Counted from the stretch's first letter, positions 54,349 to 64,000 are shown. The stretch is DNA of 64,000 nt from Ignavibacteriaceae bacterium (GCA_013360295.1 JABWCL010000004.1:1-64000); one strand, 5' to 3'. Notes: generated by a model from the sequence alone, not told the origin. A program made the numbers and translations.

Positions 54349-55893
54349 TCAGAATGGAAATTCTTCCAGGACTTTCTCCTCTTTTATCTTTTTCTTTTCC
54401 AGATTTTTCTCCGCAATTTTATGCTCGGCGTTACCTTCTACATAAATAGATTTGTATGGTTTCGTCGGGCAGGCCTTCTCGCACGCACCGCATCCGACAC
54501 AATATTTCTCCCTCACCTCCGGAAGCATCAGCCCTTCGTATGGTATCATTGTTACGGCCTTTGTCGGACAGTGCTCTGAGCAGGCGCCGCATTCCGTCTT
54601 CTGAGTAATGACAACGCAATTATCTTTAATGAACACGGCTTTCCCCAACTGCGATACCTTTTTTGCTTCGATGCCCATTGGGAGCAATGCCCCTGTCGGG
54701 CAGATCAGCGTGCATAAATTGCATTCGTAATTACAAAAGCTTTTTTCAAAATCCAGCACGGGCTGCAGCGCCCCTTCTGTTCCGTAGGCAAATAATGCTG
54801 GCTGAATAACGTGAGTAGGGCAGGTGCTCACGCACAACCCGCAAGCGGTACACCGGGAAGTAAAATGATTAAGGCTTACTGCACCGGGAGGAGTAACAGG
54901 AGTCTTTCTGATTACAGGGATTTTATTGAGCACGTACACAATTATGCTGTCCTTCATTGAATAGAAGAGCAATAGTCCGGGGAGAAAACTTCCGAGTTTA
55001 TTAATAAAGACACGTCTTTCGCTGCTGAATTTTGGCCCTTCGCGGCGGTAGCGGTTTGTTAAAGTAATCGCTGAAGAATTGCAAACAGTAGTACAGTTAA
55101 AACATACAACGCAACGCTCCATATCAATTATCTTCTTCTCCGTATCTATGCATTCAGACTTGCACATCTTGCCGCAGGCTCCGCATTCGGTGCAAAGCGG
55201 ATGGTTTATTTCAAATTTGTAAATAGAAAACTTTGAAATGAGCCCTAAAAAAGTACCGACCGGGCAGATAACATTACAGTACCACCTTCCGCGGTAAACC
55301 GCCAGCACGGTAATTCCGATAAAACAAAATGCGGTAAAAGCAAGCACCGGGGAACTTACAAAGTAAAACTCCTGCGGGTAGACTGAGTAATTCCCGAATC
55401 TGGATAAAACAAATGAGATCACATTATTGACGCCAATGGATAAAGGGCGGAAGATCTGAAAAGTGATCCTGCCAAAGAGGCTGAAAGGATCGAATAAATT
55501 TACCGCGGCCATCGTCCCTGATACGAGTGAGATAAGAAGTATAACCAGCAGGCCATACCTGATCACTTTATGGGGTTTCTTAAAATCAAACCTGTTCCTT
55601 GAGAACAGCTTTCTTTTAAGGTACCCTGCAATATCCTGCAGTATCCCCAGCGGACAGATGGTGGAACAGTACGCTCTTCCCGAAATTATTGTGAGCAATA
55701 AGATGAGGATGAAACCCCCGGCAAGGAGTGATGGTATGGTTAGAAATTTAATAATTGACGGAATGAACTGAAGAGAAGTGAGTAAGTTCTTAAAGTATTC
55801 TCCCGTGATTCCCGTGAAATCAATAAAGATAAAAAAGAGAGGCGCAAAGAAAAGTATCTGTGTTATGATCCTTGCTTTTCTTAACGCCTTCAT
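54349..55893 (-). CDS. NapH/CcoG-like membrane iron-sulfur protein with several ferredoxin domains
   Basis: 514 residues. Four to six membrane helices in the first 230 residues carry two CX3CP motifs (CSTICP 76-81 and CNVICP 206-211), the marks of NapH/YccM-type proteins. Ferredoxin-type 4Fe-4S motifs follow: CTECGACGKMC (234-244), CVVCFNCTTVC (261-271), CTACGLCVSTCP, CNYECNLCTLICP, CGACSEHCP and CVGCGACEKACP. It should move electrons at the membrane. Its partner DUF362 gene lies 11 bases upstream, a pairing seen in many anaerobes. The electron donor and acceptor are unknown. Confidence 0.88.
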   Translation of the reverse strand: MKALRKARIITQILFFAPLFFIFIDFTGITGEYFKNLLTSLQFIPSIIKFLTIPSLLAGGFILILLLTIISGRAYCSTICPLGILQDIAGYLKRKLFSRNRFDFKKPHKVIRYGLLVILLISLVSGTMAAVNLFDPFSLFGRITFQIFRPLSIGVNNVISFVLSRFGNYSVYPQEFYFVSSPVLAFTAFCFIGITVLAVYRGRWYCNVICPVGTFLGLISKFSIYKFEINHPLCTECGACGKMCKSECIDTEKKIIDMERCVVCFNCTTVCNSSAITLTNRYRREGPKFSSERRVFINKLGSFLPGLLLFYSMKDSIIVYVLNKIPVIRKTPVTPPGAVSLNHFTSRCTACGLCVSTCPTHVIQPALFAYGTEGALQPVLDFEKSFCNYECNLCTLICPTGALLPMGIEAKKVSQLGKAVFIKDNCVVITQKTECGACSEHCPTKAVTMIPYEGLMLPEVREKYCVGCGACEKACPTKPYKSIYVEGNAEHKIAEKNLEKKKIKEEKVLEEFPF

Positions 55894-55904
55894 CAGATCC
55901 GGAA

Positions 55905-56816
55905 TTAAATTTTAATACGGTTTATTTTCAGGTTTTGAAGATCGGTCCTACCGATTCCCGTCTCGCCCGCAATCTTAATATATGAGACATCCTTGGGCTC
56001 GAAATCAAGCAGTTTTGCCGCGGCAGTGTCCGCTGCAACCATATCCGTCGAGATTATCATCGCTTTCATCAGGATAACATCCTCTTCATCCACTCCGCGC
56101 GGACCGTTTTGTTTCATCACATTGTATGCGTCCACGATATTCAGGTCAGGTTTCCTGAAAGCAGAAAAATCAGCAATACACTGATGAAGATTGTTCCTGT
56201 GCCAGTATCCCCTGTCCCATACTATCCCCATCAGGTTCTTCATACATATTGTCAGCTTCGCGGACCCGTGATTCTTCAGCACGGGAACGTTTATAAAAAC
56301 ATCCGACTCAAGTATCAGTTCGTGAACTTTGGCCGAAGTCAGTCTCTTCCCTCCTGGAACGCTGACACTCTGATAATAAGACTCGGTATTTCCGGGAGCG
56401 ATCTTTCCGCCGCTTTCTTTCACCGCTTTTTCTATTCCGCTGTTTTTGTAACACCGGATCCAGTTGTCGCAGGTATTATCAAAAACCACGACCTCTTTCG
56501 CGCCTGCATTGATACAGTGCTGGATGATCCTGCCGACCAGCGCCGGATTTGTATTCGCCGCTCTTTCCGGAACGACATCCCATCCTATATTGGGCTTAAC
56601 AACCACTCTCTGTCCTCTTTTTACAAACGAACTTATCCCGCCAAGCGATTTGATGCCTTCGTCGAACATCGCGGTGGCTTCTCCGCCGCGCACAGCAACG
56701 AGATCAAAAGGTGTATTCGGATTTGCATAGTTATGGGAAGTCTTTGGGAGAGTCTTGATAAATGGGGCTGCGGCAATTCCCGCGCTAACCAGTGAAATAA
56801 ATCTGCGTCTGTCCAT
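55905..56816 (-). CDS. Tat-exported DUF362-family protein
   Basis: 303 residues with a twin-arginine-type leader (MDRRRFISLVSAG). Then a DUF362 domain: VVVKPNIGWDVVPERAANTNPALV, VVFDNTCDNW, INVPVLKNHGSAKLTICMKNLMG and NIVDAYNVMKQNGPRG. These are family-specific motifs with conserved His, Asp and Asn, but no established reaction. Export with a cofactor or cluster partner is implied by the Tat leader and the downstream iron-sulfur membrane protein in the same operon. Confidence 0.88.
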   Translation of the reverse strand: MDRRRFISLVSAGIAAAPFIKTLPKTSHNYANPNTPFDLVAVRGGEATAMFDEGIKSLGGISSFVKRGQRVVVKPNIGWDVVPERAANTNPALVGRIIQHCINAGAKEVVVFDNTCDNWIRCYKNSGIEKAVKESGGKIAPGNTESYYQSVSVPGGKRLTSAKVHELILESDVFINVPVLKNHGSAKLTICMKNLMGIVWDRGYWHRNNLHQCIADFSAFRKPDLNIVDAYNVMKQNGPRGVDEEDVILMKAMIISTDMVAADTAAAKLLDFEPKDVSYIKIAGETGIGRTDLQNLKINRIKI

Positions 56817-56936
56817 TGAATCATTCTATTTTTGATTTATAACTACAACTTACAAACAGAAATTTTTATTGGCAATGAAAATCGGTAACTTATGGGAATA
56901 AATCTGAAATAATTCTTTTTTCTTCCGGAGTTAAAA

Positions 56937-57719
56937 TTGTTTGACATAAATAAAAAAGTTATTGCGATGATCCACCTCGACGCCCTTCCGGGTACACCCT
57001 CGTACAAAGGGAGCGTAAGCAGCATTAAGAAAAAAGCGATCGAAGAAGCGGATATTTTTTTCTCCGAGGGGATAAATACTGTACTGATCGAAAATATGCA
57101 CGATACACCTTACCTTAACCGGGAAACCGGTCACGAAGTGTCCGCGCTGATGGCAGTAATCCTTAATGATATCGTGAACAAATTCCCACTTACAGCAGGG
57201 ATTCAGATCCTCGCCGGAGCCAATAAAGCCGCGCTTGCCGCAGCACACGCGGCCGGAGCCTCATTTATCCGTGCGGAAGGATTTGTGTTCTCTCATATCG
57301 CTGATGAGGGGCTGTTTAATTCTGACGCCGGGGAATTACTGAGATACCGGAAAATGATCGGTGCGGAAAACATCCTCATCTTCACCGACATTAAAAAGAA
57401 ACACAGTTCCCACACCATCACCGCGGATGTCAGTATTCTGGAAACCGCGAAAGCCGCTGAATTTTTCCGGAGTGACGGAATAATTATCACCGGATCATCA
57501 ACAGGAAATGCACCCGCGCTCAAAGAACTCAAGGCACTGAGAGGGAAAATTTCCATACCAGTTATCGCCGGTTCCGGTATTACATCAAAGAACTTCACAC
57601 AGTTTTCCCCCTTTATTGACGCGGCTATTATTGGCTCAGACTTCAAACTTGAAGGGAAATGGTTTAACGCGGTGGATAAAAATCGCGTGAAAAAGTTCTT
57701 AAAAATTCCAGGATTATGA
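56937..57719 (+). CDS. BtpA/SgcQ-family TIM-barrel protein
   Basis: 260 residues, starting at TTG with a GGAG ribosome-binding site six bases upstream. Seen: VIAMIHLDALPGTPSY, VLIENMHDTPYL, ILAGANKAALAAAHAAGASFIRAEGF and a final PVIAGSGITSKNF. These are the BtpA (photosystem I biogenesis)/SgcQ signatures. In non-phototrophs such proteins are of unknown function, probably phosphosugar-related TIM barrels. No phototrophy gene is seen nearby. It is divergent from the DUF362 gene. Confidence 0.85.
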   Translation: MFDINKKVIAMIHLDALPGTPSYKGSVSSIKKKAIEEADIFFSEGINTVLIENMHDTPYLNRETGHEVSALMAVILNDIVNKFPLTAGIQILAGANKAALAAAHAAGASFIRAEGFVFSHIADEGLFNSDAGELLRYRKMIGAENILIFTDIKKKHSSHTITADVSILETAKAAEFFRSDGIIITGSSTGNAPALKELKALRGKISIPVIAGSGITSKNFTQFSPFIDAAIIGSDFKLEGKWFNAVDKNRVKKFLKIPGL

Positions 57720-58032
57720 TATCTGAAAGACTGAGTTTCCCGTAAATCAAGGAATGTCTGGAAGGATGATCGCGCCTTTTAAGAGGATAATTATCCATCA
57801 TTGACCACTCGGGAGTGCTATTTTTTTAATTTATGGACCGCTGGGTTTCATCACCCCCTATTTTAGTCGTTTTTGGGGTCCTCCCGCCTGGTAAAAAACT
57901 GTAAATTCCTTTTTTTATTGCTTCTGATAAATATTTCACTTAATTTTGGATGTTACCCTAATAAGGAAAACACAATTTTAGTTTGAATATTAAATTCACT
58001 AACACAATCCATAAACAAACGGAGTAATCCAA
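57720..58032. other. Intergenic region before the giant beta-helix gene
   Basis: 313 bases without a gene. It holds a 12-base palindrome, GGATAATTATCC (57785-57796), and a CACTC-GG-GAGTG hairpin (57806-57817) followed by a T run; the hairpin is a weak terminator candidate for the BtpA-like gene. There is also a longer complementary pair around ACCCC (57853-57857) and GGGGT (57875-57879). A GGAG ribosome-binding site precedes the next ATG. Confidence 0.5.
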
Positions 58033-61000
58033 ATGAGAAAGTATATACTTTCAATTGTTCTACTTCTCGTGTGTTTGGCGTTGCCTCTGAATGCTCAGAT
58101 TAAGTATCAGTATTCAGTAGGACAAACAACATTCACACCTATCAGTGGAGGGAGTAATTTCGTCACCGGATTTACCGGCAATAGCAATGACGGTTACTCA
58201 GCTCCTGTCGCGATCGGCTTCCCATTTTCTTATGCCGGCGCATCCTACGATTCTTTTCAGGTCTCAACTAACGGCTTCATAAGGCTTGGCAGCGGCTTAA
58301 CTTCAGCAACTGCAACCAATGCTCTTGCCGGGGTTATGAGAAGAGTAATCGCCCCCCTTTGGGACGATCTCGCTGTTATCGACAGCAGCTTAGACCTGAA
58401 GTATGATTTAAGCGGTACTACCCCTAACAGGGTTCTAACCGTAGAATGGCGTAATGTAAAATGGCCTCCAGCTAATGCCACAGTCAACGCCGAATTTCAG
58501 GTAAAATTATATGAAACCGGTGGAAAGATCGAGTTCATCTACGGAACTTTTGGCACACCTGGTACGGTTTCTGCTTCGATCGGTATGAGTGATAACAGCA
58601 CTCTTAGCGCTGCAAACAGAGGCACAGGCACTTTCCTGAGTTTTAATATAGGCGGTACCGCGGGTGCACGCACATTTTACCAGACTCAGGGTCTTGAATT
58701 TGCTTCAGTGGCAAATGCTCCGGATAACAACACCATAATTACTTTCACTGCTCCGGGCGCGCCGCTGACAGGTACCTATACCGTAGGCGGAACTACCCCT
58801 GATTTTGCGACTTTATCTGAAGCCGCAAACGCTCTGAATGTTCGCGGTGTTAGTGGCCCGGTTACCATCAATATCAGGCCCGGAACATATGAAGACGTTT
58901 TCCACGTTACAAATGTTACCGGCGCTTCACATACCAACCGGATCACCGTTAAAAATGAAAGCGGTATTGTAACCATTTCTCCAAGATATGGCGCAAGAAC
59001 TTCCGGTACCGTTTTAGCAGGTGACGGTATGATCAGGCTCGATGGCGCAAGCTATTTCACATTTGAAGGATTAAACCTTGTCGACAACGCTCTCAATACA
59101 ACGACCACTCTGAAGTATGAAATGGGCATTGTTATTTCAAACGCCGAAGTTGCACCTCTCGTAACCAGCGGTTCAAGATTCAACCTCTTCAAGAATCTCT
59201 TTATTGACCTCGATGCTAATACTGTGGCAAATACCAACGCTATTGGTATCAGGATGGGTACCACTGTTGGTTCGTCTGCGGTAGATACCTCATTTACGAA
59301 CAGTTACAATACATTCCAGGATATCACGGTTGAAAGATTCTGGCGTGCTGCTATCCAGATGTATGGTTTCTCAGGCTTTGTTCCGGACCGCGGAAATAAA
59401 ATTACTGCAGTTTCCGGCAGGAATGCTTTCAAAAACGTTACTGTTATTTCAACAGGTTCAGATATCAGAGCGATCGAAGCTAACGCCCAGGCTGACCTTT
59501 TAGTTGAAAAAACGGATATATATGACCTGATTGTTACCAGTACCGGCTGGACTACAAACGTTGTCTCCGGATTCAGGTACAATCCTGCAAACAGTACAAC
59601 GGACTTCAACAGAGGTAATCTGGTGATAAGAGATGTTAAAATCTACAATCTCGAATTGCAGCAGACCCAGGCAACCTCAGGGTCGGTTGTGGGTATTGAA
59701 GTCATTCGCTTGTTCGAAAATTCAACTCTTACAATCAATAACTGCGCTATTTATGATCTTTACACAAATGGCAGCACTACTTCTCTCGCCCGTGGTATTG
59801 CTATAAATGCCGGCGGCGGTACTGGTGTAACCACCACTGTTAATGTTTATAACAACCTCATTTACGATATTCGTGCACCCCGTTCAACCAGCGCTCCTTC
59901 TGTAAGGTCTTTCGACGTTCAGAATTCACCCGGCGGTGTAATGTACGCGAACCTATATTACAACACAGCGTATCTTGATAACTCTGTTGCGCCGACTAAC
60001 GCGACACATTCGTCCGCGAACATTTACTGGGCAAATTTCGGAACATCTAATCTTGACCTCAGAAACAATATATTTGTAAATACTATGGTTTCCGGCACAA
60101 GAGCCGTCAACCTCTGGCCATCGGCAAACTCCAATATGCTCAGGCTGACTCCGACATCAAATAATAACTTATATTATGCCGGTACACCCAGTGCAACCAG
60201 TCTTATTGCATATGACGGTGCCACATCGCATCAGACACTCGCTACCTACAAATCAGCAGTGTTCAGCGGCGGTCTTGGCGGGCCTCGCGAACTTCAGACA
60301 GTTTCCGAGATGCCTCCGTTCGTTAGCGCAGTGGCTCCCTATGACCTTAACCTTCAGACCAGCGTTCTTACCGCTGCTGAAAGCGGTGCAAGGCCGGTTA
60401 CAGGAATCACCACGGATTATGCCGGTGGTGTAAGAAGCACTACTGTACCTGATATTGGAGCTTATGAATTTGGCGGTACAGGCGCAGATGTTCTTCCTCC
60501 TTATATGGCGTTTACTCCGCTCTCAAATACAGGCGCTCTCGGCGCTCGTACATTAGTTGTTAATGTTACAGACCGCAGTGGTGTCCCAACAGTTACTCCG
60601 GGCTGGCCGACATTATACTGGAAAGTCGGTGCCTTAGGCTCATATACCGCGGCAACGCCTACTAATGTTGCCAGTGGTAATTACACTTTCAGTTTTGGTG
60701 CTACAGCTGTTCAGGGCGACACAGTATTCTATTATGTCGCTGCTCAGGATAATGCAGGTACGCCAAACGTTGGAGTTATTCCTTTCAACGGCGCTGATGG
60801 CTTTACTGCCAATCCGCCCGCTGTTTCAACTCCTCCGACAAATCCTTACGGATATATTATAACCAGTACTGCATTAGCCGGTGATTACACAGTCGGCACT
60901 GCCACCTTCAACAGGCTAACCGGAAGAAATATTTATTTCGAAAAATCAGTCCGCAAGGTAATGAAGGAAGTATGGCACTGGAATGAAAGAACTGATAAAG

Positions 61001-64000
61001 AAGCTGAAGAACATCCTTTCATCTTCGGTCAGTACGATGAAACCAGAGGTTCTTTCAGGTTAACAGAAGTTGAAGAAGTTGGCTGGACACCAATGGAAAA
61101 CGGCGCTCCTTATACCGGTTCGCTGGTTGTAAAGAAAGCTGATAATCCGCAATTCAACTACCCCACAGGTGTTGAAGGTGTTTATGCGACTCTTACAGCG
61201 GCTCTTGCAGATCTTGGTGCCCGCGGAGTCTCTGCCAATGTTAATTTCCTGCTTACAGATACTCTCTACACAGCAGGTGAAACATTCCCTTATATTCCTT
61301 TCATCAACAATGAGAATCAACCGTCCTCAACCAAAAGAGTGACAATTAAACCTGCAACCGGTGTAACCGCAAAGATTTCGGGAACTTCAACAAGTGGTAT
61401 TTTTGCTAACTACGTTGATTTTCTGACAATTGATGGGTCAAATTCCGGCGGATCAGACAGGAGCCTGACGATTGAAAATATTTCAACAGCTACCAGTACA
61501 TACGTTTTTGGTATTTTCAATAATCTCAATACAGATCCCACTACCGATAACGTTATTAAAAACACAATTATCCGTGGTGGTATCAATACCGGAGCTTCAA
61601 CTGCCGTAAATTACGGTATCATTATGAACTATGCCGGTGGTGGTTTTAACAACACAGTTATTACTAACAATGCTTTCCAGAAACTCCATACAGGTATTCA
61701 GTTTGTCGGCGTCAGTAATAATCTTTCCGCAAACTGCACTGTAACAAACAATATCTTCGGTGATGATGATCTTGCTCTGACAATAGGTAACACCGGTATG
61801 TTTACTTCATACGTTACCGGCGCTACCATATCAGGCAATACTTTCAAAAATTTCCGTAATGCTTCAACCAACCTCAGAGGTATCTGGGTATATTTCGGAA
61901 CGGTAAACACAAGCATAACCGGTAATACAATTAGCAATTTCGCATATACCGCTACAACTGGATACGGCAGTAAGGGTATTGATGTTCAGACTGCGAATAT
62001 GGCGTCAAACGTCACCATTGCGAATAATGTGATTGCAGGTATGGGCGGTGACGGCTGGAGTACTCTTGGTACCGATGCTAACGTTGGTATCAGGGTAATT
62101 GGTTTCTCCGGTGGCATTAAGATTTATTACAACAGTATTAATCTTTTCGGAACCTGGAGCAGAACAACCGGTACACTCTCAGCGGGCATCTATGTTCAGA
62201 ACGGTGCGGCTGCAATTGAATTGAAAAACAACACGGTTTCAAATTCGATTTTTAACGCATCCACAACCGGTGTTCCAAAAGCTTATGCGATTGCTTTTGA
62301 CGGAAATGTTAATCCGTTCACCGGAACTAACTATAATAACTACTTCGTCAGCGGAGCACAGAGTGTTCTTAGCCTCTATGGTCTGACTGACAGGGTAGCT
62401 CTAGCTGACTGGCAGGCTGCAAGCGGCAGCGATGCTAACTCCAAGAATGTTGATCCTCAGTACACTGATACACTTAACCTGCGTCCTATTCAGGGTTCAG
62501 GCGTGTTCTTCGCAGGTACACCTGTCCCCGGTATTACTACCGACATTTTGGGTGCAACAAGAACTGCTACCCCGTCTATGGGCGCTTATGAATTCCCTGC
62601 CGGCGTTACCGTTGGCTGGGCTAACTTACAGTGGCCTGGTACGGCTTCCGTGATCGTTGGAAGAAATACTACAGTTTACGGTCAGATATGGGTCAATAAT
62701 ATAACTAATCAGCCTGGACAGGCAGTTGGTATCAACGCTTGGCTCGGCTACAGCACAGAGAACACAGACCCGGCAACCTGGACTAACTGGGTTCCTTCTA
62801 CCTTTAATGTTGACGTTGGTAACAACGACGAATATATGACCAACATTGGCGCCACCCTCCCGACCGGGACTTACTATTATGCTTACAGATGGCAGGTTTA
62901 CGGCGGTGACTACTATTACGGTGGTTACAACCAGGGCGGCGGCGGACAGTGGAACGGTACAACTAACGTTTCCGGTGTCCTTACTGTTCAGGCTCCTTTC
63001 TCAATTAATTGGGAGTTCTCAGCTGCCGGTTCAACTTTACCTTCCTGGTTCTCCGGTTCAGCAAGTACTGAAAGAGGACTTGCCTGGGGTATGGTAAACT
63101 ACCCGACTGAAGGCTTAATGCCAAGAGTTGTCGTTCCAAGCAGAACGTTTGGAATTAACTCGATTAGACTATTGCACGACTCAACCGGGGTTTTCACTGA
63201 CAGCCTTAATGTTACCGGTATTACCGGCGGCACGCTTGCTATCAACGACGCTGAAGTTGATCATCTCGGCAGGATCTATGTATGTAACCTTACGACAGGA
63301 GCAAATTCAACTCCGTTTAAGGTTTATCGCTGGGATAATGCGGCAAGTGAACCTAAACTTGTCCTCAACTATACCGGTGATGCAGTCAGGTTAGGCGATA
63401 AATTCACAATCGATAATGACGGCACAACAAATGAAATCAGAATCTGGGCAGCCAGTGCTACTACAGGACAGCCAAAAGTATATAAATGGAAATATCTGCC
63501 TGGTCAGGATTCCATTAATCAGGTTCCTGAAGTGGTTCTTCTTAGTGACAATATTACCACTGGTATAGGTTCTGCTTCAGTAGGTCCGTTACCAAACGGT
63601 GATTTCTACTGGAATGCAGGCGGACAAAGCGCCAGGAAATATCAGGCAAACGGTACGCTTATTGGTATCGTTCCCGGTACGGTTGTTGCAACCGGAAGTA
63701 ACGCGATCAGATTTATCGGCACATATAATGGTTCTGAATTCTTCACCACTTTCCAGTATGGTGCCGGAAACCAGAATGCCCGCGTTGTTGAAGTTCCAAA
63801 CGGTGATCCTACCTTAGCTATCACCTATGGCGTTTCAACTCCTCTTGGATCAAATTCAAATGCTAACGGTACCGGTGATGTAGCTGTAAAGAATAATTAC
63901 GACGGTTCGAAGACTGTATTTATTCTTGCAACAAATAATGGTCTCGGTTCGTATAAAGCTATCCAGGTTATCCCTGTTGAACTTACCTCATTCAAAGCAG
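58033..64000 (+). CDS. Giant T9SS-type secreted protein with two beta-helix regions and a propeller (partial)
   Basis: The frame from ATG 58033 stays open to the window end (about 1989 codons, no stop), so the 3' end is missing. A signal peptide ends at LNAQ. Residues ~30-240 form a beta-sandwich. Parallel beta-helix regions follow at ~250-810 and ~1025-1515, each opening with TYTVGG or a similar strand and closing with GAYEF. An Ig-like module separates them, together with a charged insert (residues ~958-1035). Residues ~1657-1970 match the propeller domain of the protein at 2079. The window ends at VIPVELTSFKA, the lead-in to a T9SS sorting domain. Probably a cell-surface adhesin or polysaccharide-acting protein. 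Confidence 0.88.
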   Translation, partial: MRKYILSIVLLLVCLALPLNAQIKYQYSVGQTTFTPISGGSNFVTGFTGNSNDGYSAPVAIGFPFSYAGASYDSFQVSTNGFIRLGSGLTSATATNALAGVMRRVIAPLWDDLAVIDSSLDLKYDLSGTTPNRVLTVEWRNVKWPPANATVNAEFQVKLYETGGKIEFIYGTFGTPGTVSASIGMSDNSTLSAANRGTGTFLSFNIGGTAGARTFYQTQGLEFASVANAPDNNTIITFTAPGAPLTGTYTVGGTTPDFATLSEAANALNVRGVSGPVTINIRPGTYEDVFHVTNVTGASHTNRITVKNESGIVTISPRYGARTSGTVLAGDGMIRLDGASYFTFEGLNLVDNALNTTTTLKYEMGIVISNAEVAPLVTSGSRFNLFKNLFIDLDANTVANTNAIGIRMGTTVGSSAVDTSFTNSYNTFQDITVERFWRAAIQMYGFSGFVPDRGNKITAVSGRNAFKNVTVISTGSDIRAIEANAQADLLVEKTDIYDLIVTSTGWTTNVVSGFRYNPANSTTDFNRGNLVIRDVKIYNLELQQTQATSGSVVGIEVIRLFENSTLTINNCAIYDLYTNGSTTSLARGIAINAGGGTGVTTTVNVYNNLIYDIRAPRSTSAPSVRSFDVQNSPGGVMYANLYYNTAYLDNSVAPTNATHSSANIYWANFGTSNLDLRNNIFVNTMVSGTRAVNLWPSANSNMLRLTPTSNNNLYYAGTPSATSLIAYDGATSHQTLATYKSAVFSGGLGGPRELQTVSEMPPFVSAVAPYDLNLQTSVLTAAESGARPVTGITTDYAGGVRSTTVPDIGAYEFGGTGADVLPPYMAFTPLSNTGALGARTLVVNVTDRSGVPTVTPGWPTLYWKVGALGSYTAATPTNVASGNYTFSFGATAVQGDTVFYYVAAQDNAGTPNVGVIPFNGADGFTANPPAVSTPPTNPYGYIITSTALAGDYTVGTATFNRLTGRNIYFEKSVRKVMKEVWHWNERTDKEAEEHPFIFGQYDETRGSFRLTEVEEVGWTPMENGAPYTGSLVVKKADNPQFNYPTGVEGVYATLTAALADLGARGVSANVNFLLTDTLYTAGETFPYIPFINNENQPSSTKRVTIKPATGVTAKISGTSTSGIFANYVDFLTIDGSNSGGSDRSLTIENISTATSTYVFGIFNNLNTDPTTDNVIKNTIIRGGINTGASTAVNYGIIMNYAGGGFNNTVITNNAFQKLHTGIQFVGVSNNLSANCTVTNNIFGDDDLALTIGNTGMFTSYVTGATISGNTFKNFRNASTNLRGIWVYFGTVNTSITGNTISNFAYTATTGYGSKGIDVQTANMASNVTIANNVIAGMGGDGWSTLGTDANVGIRVIGFSGGIKIYYNSINLFGTWSRTTGTLSAGIYVQNGAAAIELKNNTVSNSIFNASTTGVPKAYAIAFDGNVNPFTGTNYNNYFVSGAQSVLSLYGLTDRVALADWQAASGSDANSKNVDPQYTDTLNLRPIQGSGVFFAGTPVPGITTDILGATRTATPSMGAYEFPAGVTVGWANLQWPGTASVIVGRNTTVYGQIWVNNITNQPGQAVGINAWLGYSTENTDPATWTNWVPSTFNVDVGNNDEYMTNIGATLPTGTYYYAYRWQVYGGDYYYGGYNQGGGGQWNGTTNVSGVLTVQAPFSINWEFSAAGSTLPSWFSGSASTERGLAWGMVNYPTEGLMPRVVVPSRTFGINSIRLLHDSTGVFTDSLNVTGITGGTLAINDAEVDHLGRIYVCNLTTGANSTPFKVYRWDNAASEPKLVLNYTGDAVRLGDKFTIDNDGTTNEIRIWAASATTGQPKVYKWKYLPGQDSINQVPEVVLLSDNITTGIGSASVGPLPNGDFYWNAGGQSARKYQANGTLIGIVPGTVVATGSNAIRFIGTYNGSEFFTTFQYGAGNQNARVVEVPNGDPTLAITYGVSTPLGSNSNANGTGDVAVKNNYDGSKTVFILATNNGLGSYKAIQVIPVELTSFKA

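Noticed and set aside
58257-61320. Several minus-strand open frames of 60-100 codons under the giant gene
   Set aside because: They lie entirely inside a long continuous plus-strand frame with signal peptide and beta-helix motifs; their translations show no recognisable domain and look like shadows.
1-64000. CRISPR array, insertion sequence or prophage
   Set aside because: No regularly spaced 25-40-base repeats, transposase DDE/HUH motifs or phage structural genes were found; the simple repeats at 1416-1582 have units of six and seven bases.

Overview
The window looks like chromosomal DNA from a member of the Ignavibacteria/Chlorobi branch of the Bacteroidota-related phyla. This is inferred from the sequence alone. 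The supporting signs are several secreted proteins ending in type IX secretion (T9SS)-style sorting domains with the YPNPFNP motif and the VPVELTSF lead-in, a PorV/PorQ-like outer-membrane protein, a carboxypeptidase-regulatory-domain TonB receptor, many lipoproteins, multiheme cytochromes, and frequent weak or TTG starts. No transposase, integrase, phage gene or CRISPR array was seen.

Layout. 1-164: tRNA-Asp with its terminator, plus a decayed tandem copy of the tRNA 3' half carrying a palindrome. 269-2002: a fatty acid desaturase and an exported YciI-like protein, separated by simple repeats. 2079-7746: a T9SS-secreted propeller-like protein, then a tandem-rhodanese lipoprotein and two multiheme cytochrome c lipoproteins, preceded by operator-like inverted repeats. 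7979-11814: AlkC-like DNA repair protein, a zinc-finger protein and a secreted M1 peptidase. 12154-16521: M1-like peptidase, membrane protein, peptide deformylase and Met-tRNA formyltransferase in an overlapping operon. 16596-20515: transsulfuration pair (CBS, CGL) and an SthA-like flavoprotein. 20589-22948: pdxJ, an EamA transporter and endonuclease III. 22997-30503: PorV-like protein, a 1200-residue secreted protein and a TonB receptor in one operon. 30665-36638: YchF, TypA/BipA, aspartate-type aminotransferase and PEP carboxykinase, followed by the SRP RNA. 36847-43612: SixA, lipoproteins, an M1 peptidase with a HEAT-like tail, a T9SS protein and RNase HIII. 43678-45295: an outer-membrane barrel protein and a DUF6232-like protein. 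45419-54136: a phospho-signalling operon. 54349-57719: iron-sulfur membrane protein with a DUF362 protein, and divergently a BtpA-like protein. 58033 to the window end: a giant secreted beta-helix protein, cut by the window edge.

The most unusual locus is the five-gene operon at 45419-54136: PP2C phosphatase, zinc-ribbon FHA protein, a zinc-ribbon protein with four tandem CbbX/SpoVK-type AAA+ domains, a membrane Ser/Thr kinase with four internal repeats, and a protein with four zinc ribbons. The kinase N-terminus carries three acidic D-x-T-V-R motifs, and the FHA protein ends in the same motif. This suggests a phosphothreonine/FHA switch controlling a large AAA+ machine. The function is unknown; the model is inference from domain composition and gene order.
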